In this document: positions 41,701 to 47,223 of the stretch, in pieces | Numbering within the stretch: the first letter of the stretch is position 1 | How the letters are laid out: each line of letters begins with the position of its first letter | Assembly (NCBI GenBank): GCA_009760855.2 | Contig: WPIO01000025.1 | Coordinates: 2,469,501-2,533,500 of the forward strand | Source: Cristatella mucedo | Taxonomy: Eukaryota > Bryozoa > Phylactolaemata > Cristatellidae | Direction of reading: 5' to 3' | Length of the DNA stretch: 64,000 nucleotides | Notes under the pieces: generated by a model | The model's input: only the letters and a program-made list of their open reading frames with translations | Database searches by the model: none | Told to the model about the DNA's origin: nothing | Translations under genes and position numbers: made by a program

Positions 41701-43705
41701 TTGTCAACTTTGCGTGGTAGTTCGTCATTTTCCCCTTTTCCTTGCAGTGCATCAACAAGATTTTCCGGGTCTGTAATACCCAACTGCAAGCCAACAAGCA
41801 GTTCATGCCCACATAATCACAAGTTTGACAAACAGAGCCTAGCAGGTCGTCTGCTAAGACTCTCGTGAGACACGATGAATCTAACAGCCAAACGATTTAA
41901 CCATCCACACGACTTTCTTCATCATTCATCGCATAAGACCACTTATAAATGAGATATCAAAAAATTAGGAGCCACATCGGCAAGGCCTCATATACCGAAA
42001 GTACGGCTCCTGGGAAACAAGTGCACACATATTTCCTAGAATTACAGTAAATGTGTGAGTCTGGAATGCATTGGGAAAGCTTTTAAAAAGGTAGAAAGCC
42101 GGGGATTTGTTGCTATTTTTTGCGAACACACGAGGCAGAGTGACGAAGGTCACATGCCTCATACCATAATTGGTAAGACTTTGCATCGACTGAAGAAAGA
42201 TTCTGCCACCTCATGCTTAATGGGCTTCTTAAGCTGACGATGTTACTTAAGCTGACGCCGTTCCCTTTCACTGCTCTCGAAATTTGGCCTACAGCAGGGG
42301 ATTTAAACGACCAATTATGAGAATCAATATGCAGAACTCAATAAGCAAGGTTTTTCATCGCCATTTAAATTCGAAAGGTTTGCTGCCATTCAAGAGCAAA
42401 TGTCAGCAATACATGCTGCAAGGCTGTTGAACAAGTTACCTAATCAAATTCCTTGATTACAGATGTGACAGTTGCAGTCTGTTCTAAGGTCACGACCAAT
42501 CCACAAGCTCATTGGCTCATGAATGACAGGCAAAGAAAAAAAAGAACAATTTTTTGGGCCAACCGATGTAGTTATGACATACTTGGCCAGCATCCTGGAA
42601 GAGAGCTGCTCGCGAACAGTAAAGTAGCCTCAGTTATACTTACCACGATAAGAGGCTAGACCAGGAAAAAGCTCACTGGGAGAGTACACAGGGCTCTCGG
42701 GAGACTTCCACAAATGCTCAGTTGCACACTCCTTGTAAACCGTCAAGAATAGAGTAAAGACATCTGTTTTTTAGAGCTGCTTGAGGTAAACTCTTCCTCT
42801 AATCATATGCGCGGTAGGGAATACTCGCTAACATTATAAAAGGTAGATACTAGCAAACAATATACATATAGTTCAAAGAAGAAATTACTTCATGGGCAAA
42901 AGCAGATAACGTGTTTGTCAAAGCCAGACCGTAATATTCTTAATTTACAATTATTCAGGACCTAGACAGCTCCTAGACTGTTAGTAAAGTCTGAGAAATT
43001 GGTTAACGATACTCGTAGATTATTATGAGACTCTCGCAATCGAATGCAGGATATAATTACAATTTAAAAGAGTCACTTACTGATTGCACGTCAGCCTTAA
43101 GTTTATCGGCCGATAATTTCCAAAATCCATGCACTCTTTTCTTTGGTGAGGAGAGAAGGTGAAATGAAAGATAAAAATAAAAGAATGTATCTTTTCAGTC
43201 ATACGAGCCCAGATGTGTACCCCAAGCGAAATGCCGCCTCCCTTTGAGAACCACAAACAAAAAATTAAAATAATCGTAGCCCTATAATCCTCAGAAAAAT
43301 CTTCATAAAATAATAGCGATATAACCAGGAATGATTAAGGAAACTATCTGCAAGAAAGGGTTAGAAGTAAGCAAACCTGGTCTAGGGTGGGCTCGTGACT
43401 GTCCTGAGTACTAAATACGTCATTTAATCAATGCCCACAAAGTTAAAAGTTCATAGGTCAGTCATATGAGGATGCAAGTCTGCATCTTGCATGGGTGACA
43501 ATTGTTTTCACTACAACTCAAGCTGATCTGACCAACTATTCTAAGTTTTTAAAGCAGTAATAAACAAATGCAGCCACAATGATTACCGGTTTGCGTCAAT
43601 AATTCAAAAGGAAAACTTAAAATCGCACTGTTATCGCACCTGCTGCGCTAACAGCTTCCTTCGCTTTTCCGACTTCTGCTTTAAAGCCTGAAGACGAGCG
43701 CTCAT
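1687..43705 (-). CDS. METTL14: METTL14, m6A methyltransferase non-catalytic subunit (3' end off the window)
   Basis: METTL14 pairs with METTL3 in the nuclear complex that writes N6-methyladenosine on mRNA. METTL3 is the catalytic partner, and METTL14 holds the RNA and stabilises the complex. Eight coding exons were assembled by homology and splice sites, with introns of about 2.5, 9.7, 1.1, 18.6, 8.3, 0.7 and 0.2 kb. All phases agree and the joined frame is open for 315 residues. Residues 1-22 are the basic N-terminal start, 56-139 end in the family motif DSSTFLK, and 145-154 read [10 protein letters not shown]. Residues 223-226 are EPPL, the form METTL14 carries where METTL3 has the catalytic [16 protein letters not shown] lies in exon 7 and [12 protein letters not shown] in exon 8. 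Human METTL14 has 456 residues, so roughly the last third (from EHCLMGIKG onward in the family) is missing here and should lie left of position 1. I searched 1-1686 for it and did not find it. No frameshift or stop is seen, so the gene looks functional. Confidence 0.95.
1899..1966 (-). mobile_element. Solo LINE/SINE 3' tail module inside METTL14 intron 7
   Basis: Read on the minus strand, the element is TGTAAAGTGCCTAGAAAGA, then a hairpin partner and a short TTA run. It has no attached LINE or SINE body. It fills about a third of the 210-bp intron 7 and has the same orientation as the gene. Confidence 0.7.
2014..2106 (-). CDS. METTL14: METTL14 exon 7
   Basis: The exon has 31 codons, phase 0 to phase 0, with acceptor CTTCTATTTTTCAG and donor GTAGGA. 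The peptide [20 protein letters not shown] and then [11 protein letters not shown] matches the METTL14 methyltransferase core. Confidence 0.97.
2589..2749. repeat. (CA)n microsatellite, about 160 bp
   Basis: A nearly perfect CA repeat with CAGG interruptions. On the METTL14 sense strand it is (TG)n in intron 6, beginning about 50 nt after the exon 6 donor. Confidence 0.98.
2801..2939 (-). CDS. METTL14: METTL14 exon 6 with the EPPL motif
   Basis: The exon has 139 nt. Its first G completes the methionine codon split with exon 5, giving [17 protein letters not shown]. It then reads [14 protein letters not shown], the pseudo-catalytic EPPL motif of METTL14, and ends WAWDE in phase 0. The acceptor has an 11-T run before AG. 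The donor is GTGACT, weaker than the others, and a long TG repeat (sense strand) starts about 50 nt downstream of it. Confidence 0.97.
3190..3900 (+). mobile_element. LINE B copy, 3' part
   Basis: A degenerate plus-strand C-terminal LINE segment (tracts resembling LVQNSAARL, then HIDFKVF) is followed by an untranslated end and the 3' tail module near 3790-3900 (GTAAAGTACTGAGAAAGAA). Stops interrupt all frames. Confidence 0.7.
4322..4960 (-). mobile_element. LINE B copy, 3' part
   Basis: The minus-strand reading contains [20 protein letters not shown], then KSHLFLT, the typical LINE C-terminal region. It ends with the tail module and TTA repeats at 4322-4412. Confidence 0.75.
5130..5265. repeat. 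Palindrome-rich CACGTG/TGTACA cluster
   Basis: Six CACGTG hexamers lie at 5141, 5184, 5210, 5230, 5236 and 5245, mixed with TGTACA palindromes and degenerate ACGTGC units. The cluster lies in METTL14 intron 5. It looks like a decayed short tandem repeat. Confidence 0.8.
5495..6270. mobile_element. LINE copy with inverted 5' half (twin-priming shape)
   Basis: 5495 to about 5790 is a reverse-transcriptase segment on the minus strand ([20 protein letters not shown]). It directly abuts a plus-strand C-terminal segment (about 5805-6005, [20 protein letters not shown]), then the 3' UTR and tail module at 6196-6270. Confidence 0.8.
6285..7500 (+). mobile_element. LINE C copy, degenerate
   Basis: A plus-strand RT core is broken by frameshifts. 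It reads [14 protein letters not shown], then a decayed YADD box ([12 protein letters not shown]), followed by C-terminal sequence. A tail of the GTGCTTGGATGGAGATTA type ends near 7500. Confidence 0.75.
7501..8279. other. Unassigned intron sequence
   Basis: METTL14 intron 5. Short open frames occur on both strands, but none resembles a known domain or has splice-site support. Confidence 0.5.
8280..9010 (-). mobile_element. LINE A copy, 3' half
   Basis: The reverse complement matches the plus-strand copy at about 9992-10768 (the region around SAGPRLWNS and [10 protein letters not shown]), with many small indels and stops. Confidence 0.75.
9400..10835 (+). mobile_element. LINE A copy, best-preserved ORF2 fragment
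   Basis: This is a reverse transcriptase of a non-LTR retrotransposon (CR1/L2/Rex-like). The first frame ends at 9753 and holds [20 protein letters not shown] and [20 protein letters not shown]. The next frame (9746-9943) starts at the YADD box ([17 protein letters not shown]). The RT middle, including the usual PQGSxLGP motif, is therefore deleted. One TAG at 9941-9943 separates that frame from 9992-10768, which is in the same frame and holds the C-terminal domain ([20 protein letters not shown]). The 3' end near 10835 reads ACGGAGATACATTACATT. The copy is 5' truncated and non-functional. Confidence 0.92.
11276..11366 (-). CDS. METTL14: METTL14 exon 5
   Basis: The exon has 91 nt, phase 1 in and phase 2 out. 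Its first two bases complete the glycine codon split with exon 4. The peptide reads [20 protein letters not shown] and then LVQTTATPP. The acceptor is CCCTCACAG and the donor GTAAGC. It is separated from exon 4 by an 18.6-kb intron full of LINE copies. Confidence 0.97.
12005..12093. repeat. (CT)n microsatellite
   Basis: A CT run with TCTG and CCCT interruptions, in METTL14 intron 4. Confidence 0.97.
12265..12570 (-). mobile_element. LINE A 3' end
   Basis: The reverse complement matches the last 300 bp of the LINE A copy at 10.5-10.8 kb, including the C-terminal codons ([19 protein letters not shown] region) and the UTR. Confidence 0.85.
12571..15309. other. Unclassified 2.7-kb stretch between two LINE A 3' ends
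   Basis: Open but interrupted frames (for example 12556-12933, 13419-13763 and 13849-14163 on the plus strand) are Ala/Ser/Arg-rich and look like decayed coding sequence. No domain is recognised. It may be an unknown transposon. Confidence 0.35.
15310..15490 (-). mobile_element. LINE A 3' end fragment
   Basis: The reverse complement matches the end of LINE A (AGCCTAAGCAGTTTTCGG, ATTCGGTAGCCAACAG). Confidence 0.8.
15491..16049. other. Unassigned intron sequence
   Basis: Open frames of 70-100 codons exist on both strands (about 15680-16000 plus, 15721-15942 minus), but they show no recognisable domain. Confidence 0.4.
16050..16150 (-). mobile_element. SINE type 2 remnant with B box
   Basis: The minus strand carries GGTTCGAGCCC (a Pol III B box) followed by a UTR-like segment and GGGCGCTATACTAACGAATT, which resembles the tail module. 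It abuts a LINE B copy. Confidence 0.55.
16150..16740 (+). mobile_element. LINE B copy, 3' part with tail
   Basis: The C-terminal LINE frame reads [20 protein letters not shown], then NPLATVPLV or, in the alternate frame, [19 protein letters not shown]. The 3' UTR and hairpin tail follow at 16663-16740. A 15-base C run near 16289-16303 breaks the frame. Confidence 0.88.
16741..18439. other. Unassigned intron sequence
   Basis: METTL14 intron 4. Several 60-110 codon frames exist on both strands, none with a recognisable domain. Confidence 0.45.
18440..19090 (-). mobile_element. LINE A copy, 3' part
   Basis: The minus-strand frame reads [33 protein letters not shown], then [19 protein letters not shown], a close relative of the 9.4-10.8 kb copy. 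Confidence 0.9.
19150..19850 (-). mobile_element. LINE A copy, 3' part
   Basis: The minus-strand frames carry [31 protein letters not shown] and [16 protein letters not shown]. It is more decayed than its neighbour and lies in tandem with it. Confidence 0.88.
20330..20531 (+). mobile_element. LINE A fragment, region after the YADD box
   Basis: Plus-strand match to about 9785-9985 ([19 protein letters not shown]-like, frameshifted). It ends abruptly at CTTCTAATAGAG, where the AT-rich tandem array begins. Confidence 0.8.
20532..21480. repeat. AT-rich tandem array with about 145-bp higher-order units
   Basis: About 950 bp of degenerate 10-12 bp units of the GATTATGAGTA or GATTATAAGTA type. Longer blocks containing AGATTGTGAGTA, TTTTACGTGAATTATAAG and ATGTGTAGATTATAG recur at about 20712, 20863 and 21005, giving periods of 151 and 142 bp. 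Confidence 0.93.
21483..21552 (+). mobile_element. Solo 3' tail module
   Basis: GTAAAGTGCCTAAAAAGAGA with hairpin partner and TATTATAATTATAAT, immediately after the tandem array. Confidence 0.75.
21570..24110 (-). mobile_element. LINE A copy with endonuclease and RT, heavily mutated
   Basis: Read from 24.1 kb downward. AP endonuclease remnants (about 23.2-23.65 kb) include AGDFNIL and [20 protein letters not shown]. The RT begins near 22.4 kb ([17 protein letters not shown]) and continues with [14 protein letters not shown] and [18 protein letters not shown] near 22.2 kb. The YADD box lies at 21.9 kb ([20 protein letters not shown]). Many stops. This copy still covers the RT middle that is deleted at 9.7 kb. 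Confidence 0.85.
22685..22858 (+). mobile_element. LINE B 3' end nested in LINE A
   Basis: Plus-strand LINE B UTR (GTGCATGTCACCCCTAACCA) and hairpin tail with TTATTATTA, inserted into the minus-strand LINE A copy. Confidence 0.85.
24120..25800. other. Unassigned intron sequence
   Basis: A short CA-rich patch lies near 24215-24245. A 147-codon minus-strand frame (25286-25729) has no recognisable domain and no splice support. Confidence 0.4.
25840..26070 (+). mobile_element. Tc1/mariner transposase remnant, C-terminal part
   Basis: A plus-strand frame reads [20 protein letters not shown], a decayed form of the Tc1 hallmark WPxQSPDLxPIExLWD. A reading upstream resembles the second Asp block. 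Confidence 0.7.
26078..26148 (+). mobile_element. Solo 3' tail module
   Basis: GTAAAGCGCCTAGAAAGAGA, hairpin partner and TTATTATTACTATTA, directly following the Tc1 remnant, with no LINE body. Confidence 0.8.
26149..27224. other. Unassigned intron sequence
   Basis: I see no recognisable gene or transposon. Short frames are present on both strands. Confidence 0.4.
27225..27335 (+). mobile_element. SINE type 2 remnant, 3' half
   Basis: GTCGAGCCCCTTGGCATATG (B-box region) is followed by GTAAAGCACGTGGATAGAGA and a hairpin tail, as in the copy at 49150-49300. Confidence 0.6.
27480..27796 (+). mobile_element. LINE fragment ending in the 3' tail module
   Basis: A LINE C-like upstream segment ([14 protein letters not shown] region) is joined to a LINE B 3' UTR (CAAGCATGATTTTACTTAC) and a perfect hairpin tail at 27712-27796. 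Confidence 0.75.
27797..29815 (+). mobile_element. LINE C copy, RT to 3' end, split by a SINE
   Basis: Plus-strand RT fragments flank the minus-strand SINE at 28252-28436. The YADD region near 28640 reads [14 protein letters not shown], and C-terminal sequence lies near 29180 ([13 protein letters not shown]). The tail near 29755-29813 ends in TTATTATTATTATTG. An AT-rich patch lies at 28985-29060. Confidence 0.8.
28252..28436 (-). mobile_element. tRNA-derived SINE, type 1
   Basis: On the minus strand the A box TGGCTCACTAGG (28426-28415) and B box GGTTCGAATCC (28374-28364) are correctly spaced for a Pol III promoter. A body of about 100 bp follows and ends in TTA repeats. The head resembles a tRNA (GGCTCACTAGGTAAGGCGG). 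Confidence 0.9.
29920..30007 (-). CDS. METTL14: METTL14 exon 4
   Basis: The exon has 29 codons plus one base, phase 0 in and phase 1 out. The acceptor is CTTCTTCTCGTTTAG and the donor GTAAGT. The peptide [20 protein letters not shown] and then RPQNFIRDV is nearly identical to METTL14 across animals. Confidence 0.97.
30783..30946 (-). mobile_element. tRNA-derived SINE, type 1
   Basis: Same family as 28252-28436, with A box TGGCTCACTAGG and B box GGTTCGAATCT on the minus strand. It lies in METTL14 intron 3, in the sense orientation. Confidence 0.88.
31071..31322 (-). CDS. METTL14: METTL14 exon 3, Ala/Gln-rich linker ending in DSSTFLK
   Basis: The exon has 84 codons, phase 0 to phase 0. The acceptor is strong (CTCCTCCTGCTGCAG) and the donor is AAG|GTAAAG. 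The C-terminal residues [10 protein letters not shown] match the invariant METTL14 segment just before GTQS. The rest is alanine- and glutamine-rich ([30 protein letters not shown]), where vertebrate METTL14 has a Glu/Asp-rich stretch. It is probably a disordered linker and appears lineage-specific. Confidence 0.9.
31810..31890 (+). mobile_element. Solo 3' tail module
   Basis: CAGCAAACGTAAATCGCCTA, a shortened hairpin (GAGATCTGAGGGCGC) and TTATTATTATTATTA. Confidence 0.7.
31950..32700 (+). mobile_element. Tc1/mariner transposase remnant
   Basis: The plus-strand frame (31981-32349) ends [20 protein letters not shown], matching the FQQDxxPKHT catalytic block. It continues after a stop as [18 protein letters not shown], the LWDxIGRRLRQR block. 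The N-terminal DNA-binding part is not recognisable. Confidence 0.9.
32701..34280. other. Unassigned intron sequence
   Basis: METTL14 intron 2. A small TAAAGC tandem lies near 32885-32905. No gene is recognised. Confidence 0.45.
34285..35330 (+). mobile_element. LINE C copy, RT to 3' end
   Basis: RT remnants near 34400-34500 read [14 protein letters not shown]. The C-terminal frame is at 34884-35204 ([20 protein letters not shown]). The tail at about 35260-35325 has the variant hairpin AGAGATGTAGTCTCT. Confidence 0.82.
35400..35870 (+). mobile_element. Tc1/mariner transposase remnant
   Basis: Plus-strand pieces read [12 protein letters not shown] (Tc1 KxGGGSVMVWG block), [18 protein letters not shown], and then in another frame [11 protein letters not shown], the Tc1 WPxxSPDLNP motif. 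Frameshifted. Confidence 0.8.
35871..36899. other. Unassigned intron sequence
   Basis: No gene or transposon is recognised. A tandem of AGAAGTTAAGAAG lies near 36270-36300. Confidence 0.4.
36905..37035 (-). mobile_element. Divergent SINE type 1-like remnant
   Basis: The arrangement of ACTGGCCGGTTCAACAGTCT, GTATAATGACAC-like body and GTCGTGTGTTCAAGG (minus strand) resembles a decayed type 1 SINE. Confidence 0.4.
37100..37520 (-). mobile_element. Tc1/mariner remnant
   Basis: The minus strand reads [10 protein letters not shown], stop, NPIES, a stop-broken copy of the WPxxSPDLNPIE block, preceded by [14 protein letters not shown] in a neighbouring frame. Confidence 0.65.
37915..37988 (+). mobile_element. 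Solo 3' tail module
   Basis: GTAAAGTGCCTAGAAAGAGA, then TCAGTTCTCCGAGG and TTATTATTATT. Confidence 0.75.
38117..38153. repeat. (TA)n microsatellite
   Basis: A perfect TA run of about 37 bp. Confidence 0.97.
38673..38740. repeat. (GA)n/(GACAGA)n microsatellite
   Basis: A GA run grading into ACAGAG repeats. Confidence 0.97.
39290..40360 (-). mobile_element. Tc1/mariner copy interrupted by a CT-rich repeat
   Basis: The minus strand reads, from 40.36 kb down: a decayed N-terminal region, then [18 protein letters not shown] (Tc1 VLFTDESRFxLxGxDG), then [14 protein letters not shown] (WPARSPDLNPIENLW). A 95-bp CTCCTCTCTCGC-type repeat at 39379-39470 sits just after this block, followed by a terminal stretch. 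Confidence 0.8.
39379..39470. repeat. CT-rich tandem repeat (CTCCTCTCTCGC units)
   Basis: About 12-bp units of CTCCTCTCTCGC with variants, flanked on both sides by GGTATATGTCGCTCC (39374 and 39469), which looks like a duplicated flank. Confidence 0.9.
40426..40593 (-). mobile_element. tRNA-derived SINE, type 1
   Basis: Minus-strand A box TGGCTCACTAGG (40582-40571) and B box GGTTCGAATCC. Over 85% alike by eye to the copy at 28252-28436. It lies in METTL14 intron 2, sense orientation. Confidence 0.9.
40860..40938 (+). mobile_element. Solo 3' tail module (variant)
   Basis: GTCAAGCGCCTTCAAAGAGA and a weakened hairpin partner, ending TAATTATTATTG. Confidence 0.55.
41042..41140 (-). CDS. METTL14: METTL14 exon 2 (probable)
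   Basis: The exon has 33 codons in phase 0 at both ends, with a perfect GTAAGT donor at 41041-41036. The peptide starts LDNDYVDAV, a weak match to the family segment LGxxSxDxI that follows LLAQQ. The acceptor at 41142-41141 has a poor pyrimidine tract. A better one lies 39 nt further in (CTTGTGTCAG), which would shorten the exon to 20 codons starting MSNSETSRS, also in phase 0. The exon is supported by position, frame and donor rather than by strong similarity. Confidence 0.6.
41141..43639. other. METTL14 intron 1
   Basis: I see no transposon body and no further exon in this 2.5-kb intron. It is relatively AT-rich with short frames only. Confidence 0.5.
43640..43705 (-). CDS. METTL14: METTL14 exon 1 (start codon)
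   Basis: This exon has 22 codons, beginning with ATG at 43705-43703. The peptide [20 protein letters not shown] followed by QQ matches the conserved animal METTL14 N-terminus (basic helix ending in LLAQQ). The start has a purine at -3 (GGAATG). The donor after CAGCAG is GTGCGA, a usable but not ideal site, and the exon ends in phase 0. Confidence 0.9.
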
Positions 43706-44001
43706 TCCGTGCAGTTACCGGCTAACCGAGAATCAGAAACAGAAGCGCATTGAATCGTTGTAGTACTAGAAAGGCAGGATCTTGGTGCAGGATTGATGAT
43801 GGAGTAGCTCTAGAGCAAGAAAAGCACCATCTCACGCTGCTATGCCTATATATTGTCACTTAAGTCAGCTTTATAATCTAAAATATTCAATATTTATACT
43901 GTGTATACCCTATCACATGTAGACAAGCATCTGGTAGAGCTAAAGTTGCAGCGTCACAAGCTTCCTGCAGTGTCTTCCCAGCGTTTTCGGCCGGAGCGTA
44001 G
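43706..44001. promoter_or_regulatory. Bidirectional promoter between METTL14 and CHCHD1
   Basis: Only 296 bp separate the two divergent start codons, so both 5' UTRs and both core promoters must fit here or overlap upstream exons. No transposon fragment is recognisable inside it, unlike most of the window. A TATATATT string occurs near 43848, but I see no clearly placed core element. The shared-promoter role is inferred from geometry. Confidence 0.6.
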
Positions 44002-44143
44002 ATGCCGCATCAGACAGCTACCCTCTTTAATTTGAGATCGTGTAAAAAAGTCCATCCCAACTGGAGAAATGTTCCAGTCTACAGACAGTTGCTTCCTCCA
44101 GTGTTGAAGAACGAGGTGAAAGGAAAGACGGAGAAAACGAAGA
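44002..44143 (+). CDS. CHCHD1: CHCHD1 exon 1
   Basis: The exon has 47 codons plus one base. The peptide MPHQTATLFNLRSCKKVHPN is followed by a basic stretch ending KGKTEKTK, which aligns with the arm preceding the first CHCH cysteine in human CHCHD1. The start context is weak (T at -3), but no upstream in-frame alternative is evident. The donor is A|GTACGG, leaving phase 1. Confidence 0.85.
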
Positions 44144-47100
44144 GTACGGGCTTTTCGCGAGCGGTACTGCTTCAGCTATCGAAGTATAGTCGACTCTAGA
44201 ACTTGAGCATACCTAGATTGCTCTTCTAGCTAGCTACGTGTTGAATATTTTTTCTTAAATTCCATTGCTGCTTGCCGTCATTTAGAGCGGATGCAGCGCT
44301 CGCTCAGATGGCTTGACCACGGTGCACATGCACAGCATCGGGTTGCACCCACCATGTACTAGCCGGGACTGCCGAAGGTTTAAACGCGCACCGGTACTAA
44401 AGCGCCGCATGCTTTTGCTTTAGTCAACCAAATTCGTGCCCTTAAAACTGGTGATTTAAAGGCATCTTTGTTTCTCTCATTTTGTAAACAGGAAATCGGT
44501 ACGCATAAACAGTGCAATAGTGAGGTTCGGACCTGATAGTTCTAATGTTTAGATCGCTCTTGGCCTCTGTTGCAGTTTGCTAATGTCACAGAGCTAACCT
44601 CAGCTGGATCATTGGCCAGTAGATCATTGTCTGAATGAGTACATAGCTGCACAGTGCCGGATTCGGTGTCTTGCTTTTGCTGTCAATATTACTACAGGGT
44701 GCGTTTTTTCTAGGATTTTTTGTGGCAGTGAATTCATCGTTATGTTAGGTAAAAGTAATTCGTTGCAGAGGAGAGTCGAATTATTGATGCATGCAGTAGA
44801 TTTTGGTGTTCTCCGTGCGGTACCGTTTTGAAGACCGGGAATAGTAAAATGACCGGTTCGGTGAACTCATTTTTGTCAACGAGCCAGTCACTATTCGCCA
44901 CGGGCTCTGTCTATAAGCCAGTTCGGAACAATAGCCACACACTTGCTGTTTTCGATCAACGTAGTAATGCCAGGTAATGTGCTTGTATTGCATGGCATGT
45001 TGTAGTCTTCTTGCTCGTTGGTTAATCATGACGAGGGATAAAGCCATATGCTGCCCTGTTTATTTATATTTACCAATTGCTTGAAATGGCAGCATCTCCT
45101 TTTTTCAGATGGTTGTATTCAGGAAATGTCAATGATGATGGCATGCTGGCAGAAAAACGAATTTGAAGAAAGGCGGTGCGTCAAAGAAATAGATGCCTTC
45201 CAGAAATGTTTTTATAGGCTGAAGGTATGTTTAATTGACCTGTATATTGAACCGTGATTGAATATTATCTTGGAAAATGAAATAGACATTCGTTTTGTTT
45301 ACTAAGAGCACTCAATCTCTCTTAAGTTCATTACATTTACTGGATCAGAGCCTTTTAGTTGGTTAAGGGTAACGTTCACCGTATCAGCTTGCATAAGCAT
45401 GCAAAGGATAAAGCACGTGGCCTGAAAAAATGCTGTGAGGAGCAGAATTTAGTGAATAGATTTGCTGTACTTTCAGTGATAGATCTTTAGGGATGGTTTA
45501 GTGTGTTTCTAAGTGAGAGCCAGGTACCACCATTGTAGTCTACGGTTCACTTTACTATACTTATTCGTTCATTTCAAGTAATATTCAACATCTAATACAC
45601 CCCGAGAAGACTAGTTGAGCTCCTTTGGATACTTAGTTTAACTTGCTGTAATCATTGGGGAAAATTGGCAGCTTTTTTTATACCTTTGAATGTCGCAAAA
45701 CCTATCAATAGATTCTTCATGTGCTCACTGCTATTATGTGATGCAGCCCAGTTTGAATGCAGAAAGGGGCGTAGCATGACACCCGGACTCAGGCTTGGTC
45801 CAGGATAGTGCTTTGGAAATTGATTTGGTCCAGTCTTTTTTGTGGTACAGGTTCATAACTAAGTTAATCGTAAAGATTCAATACTCACAAAGTGACTTGG
45901 CAGGATTTTGGCAGTTCGGCAATGCTGAAGTCAGAGAACCCCCCCCCCACGCTCAGAGGTCTCCGATGAAACTGAGAACTGTAGTGGGATGATTGGGGGT
46001 TTTGTTAAACCGATCTGGACTTGTGATAGAAAGTGTTTACGTACTTGCCCGGACGCTTCTTTATTGCAGGAGTGAAGACTGGAGGCATTCAGTTCAGCAA
46101 ATGACAGCCCTGATTTGCTCTCTATAGCTATGTGAATCTGTAACATAAAATTAGTCATGCAGCTCGGTTTTTATAGCTCAGCTGGATTAAAGGTAAATGT
46201 AGAGACAACACTGGGAAGATTCGTTCAATAATCGATTAATTTTTCGGAGTGCCGTTCAATAGATATGCATGTTTGAAATGGGATCTGAAGTTTTAGTGAT
46301 ATCCAAATATTCGAAAGCATTGGAAAAACGATGAGGCAAACCATGTCTATCCCTGAAGCTTGTACATCACTAGTACATCACTGCACTAGTTCATTCCTGA
46401 TTTTAGTTGGATAACTTTGGCTATGCTTTCATGAAACCTTAAACTGAATATTCTGCAAAAATTATGGACATGTATAGGAAAATGTATCTGACCGAAATAA
46501 GACTTTACTTCAGCAGTGTACATGCAAAGCTGAACTGACATTTGAAATTTCATGCTAATCCGTCAAATATTGGCCTAGTTATGGGACTAATCTTCTCAGT
46601 ACTTACTATTAATGATAATGTGAAAAATGTTCACCCGAACCTCTTAAGACTTATTGCTATATACCAAATGTTGCACGAATCATCGTGTAGTAAAGCTTAT
46701 ATCCACGGCAGTTAATTTTTTGGTCATTAGTTGCATGAGTCCTCAAAAAGCAGAATCGTATTGTGGCTGCAGCAGGCCTGTGGTCCTGCCCCGTGTCATG
46801 GCTGCCACTGAAGTCTCTTATGACCAGGAGCACAGACGTAAGTCATTTTCAATGCTTAGCTTATGTAATTTCCAGATTGCCACTCGCATTCATCCTTGTG
46901 GAAACCTTTTAGGGGTATTGATGCTTATTGACACTGCATGACTTTATTGGTATTGTCTTTAAAAATAATAACTGACCAGACTTCTGAAAACATTTAAGAT
47001 GAGTAATGCTGTTGATATTGAGCGAATGTATTGGTTCAATTGTTTCGTATGCAGTATGCAATAATATTTAAGCATTCCTCCTATCCCTATTTTACAGGAC

Positions 47101-47223
47101 ACCGAGCAGAAACGAATAGAGTCTGAGGCCCGCGGTATGGCGGCTGGTAGTACCGACTTGTCTCCTAAGCAGCTCAACTCTCTTTTTAGGAGATATCCCC
47201 AGCCACCGCCGACAGCACAATAG
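44002..47223 (+). CDS. CHCHD1: CHCHD1, mitochondrial small-subunit ribosomal protein mS37 (three exons)
   Basis: CHCHD1 (mS37/MRPS37) is a twin-CX9C protein of the mitochondrial ribosome small subunit, imported and oxidised through the MIA40 pathway. The spliced coding sequence (44002-44143, 45109-45224, 47098-47223) encodes 127 residues; human CHCHD1 has 118. Residues 1-48 form the basic N-terminal arm. C50-X9-C60 and C71-X9-C81 form the CHCH pair, inside the family signature CIQEMSMMMACW and NEF. The C-terminus contains the family segment QLNSLFRRYPQPPP (human has NKLNKLLQRFPNKP) and ends at TAG 47221-47223. Intron phases are 1 and 0, with donors GTACGG and GTATGT and acceptors TTTTTTCAG and TTTTACAG. 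The gene is divergent from METTL14. No stops or frameshifts are seen. Confidence 0.93.
45109..45224 (+). CDS. CHCHD1: CHCHD1 exon 2, the CHCH domain
   Basis: The exon has 116 nt; its first two bases complete an Asn codon with exon 1. It carries all four cysteines of the twin CX9C: CIQEMSMMMAC and CVKEIDAFQKC. The acceptor is CTCCTTTTTTCAG and the donor AAG|GTATGT, leaving phase 0. Confidence 0.95.
47098..47223 (+). CDS. CHCHD1: CHCHD1 exon 3 and stop codon
   Basis: The exon has 41 codons and TAG, with acceptor CCCTATTTTACAG. It contains QLNSLFRRYPQPPP, the conserved C-terminal tail that contacts the mitoribosome in the family. Confidence 0.9.
   Translation, partial: DTEQKRIESEARGMAAGSTDLSPKQLNSLFRRYPQPPPTAQ

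Noticed and set aside
46773-46837. 65-nt candidate exon in CHCHD1 intron 2 (acceptor CTGCAG, donor GTAAGT)
   Set aside because: Inclusion would break the CHCHD1 frame, and exons 2 and 3 join cleanly without it.
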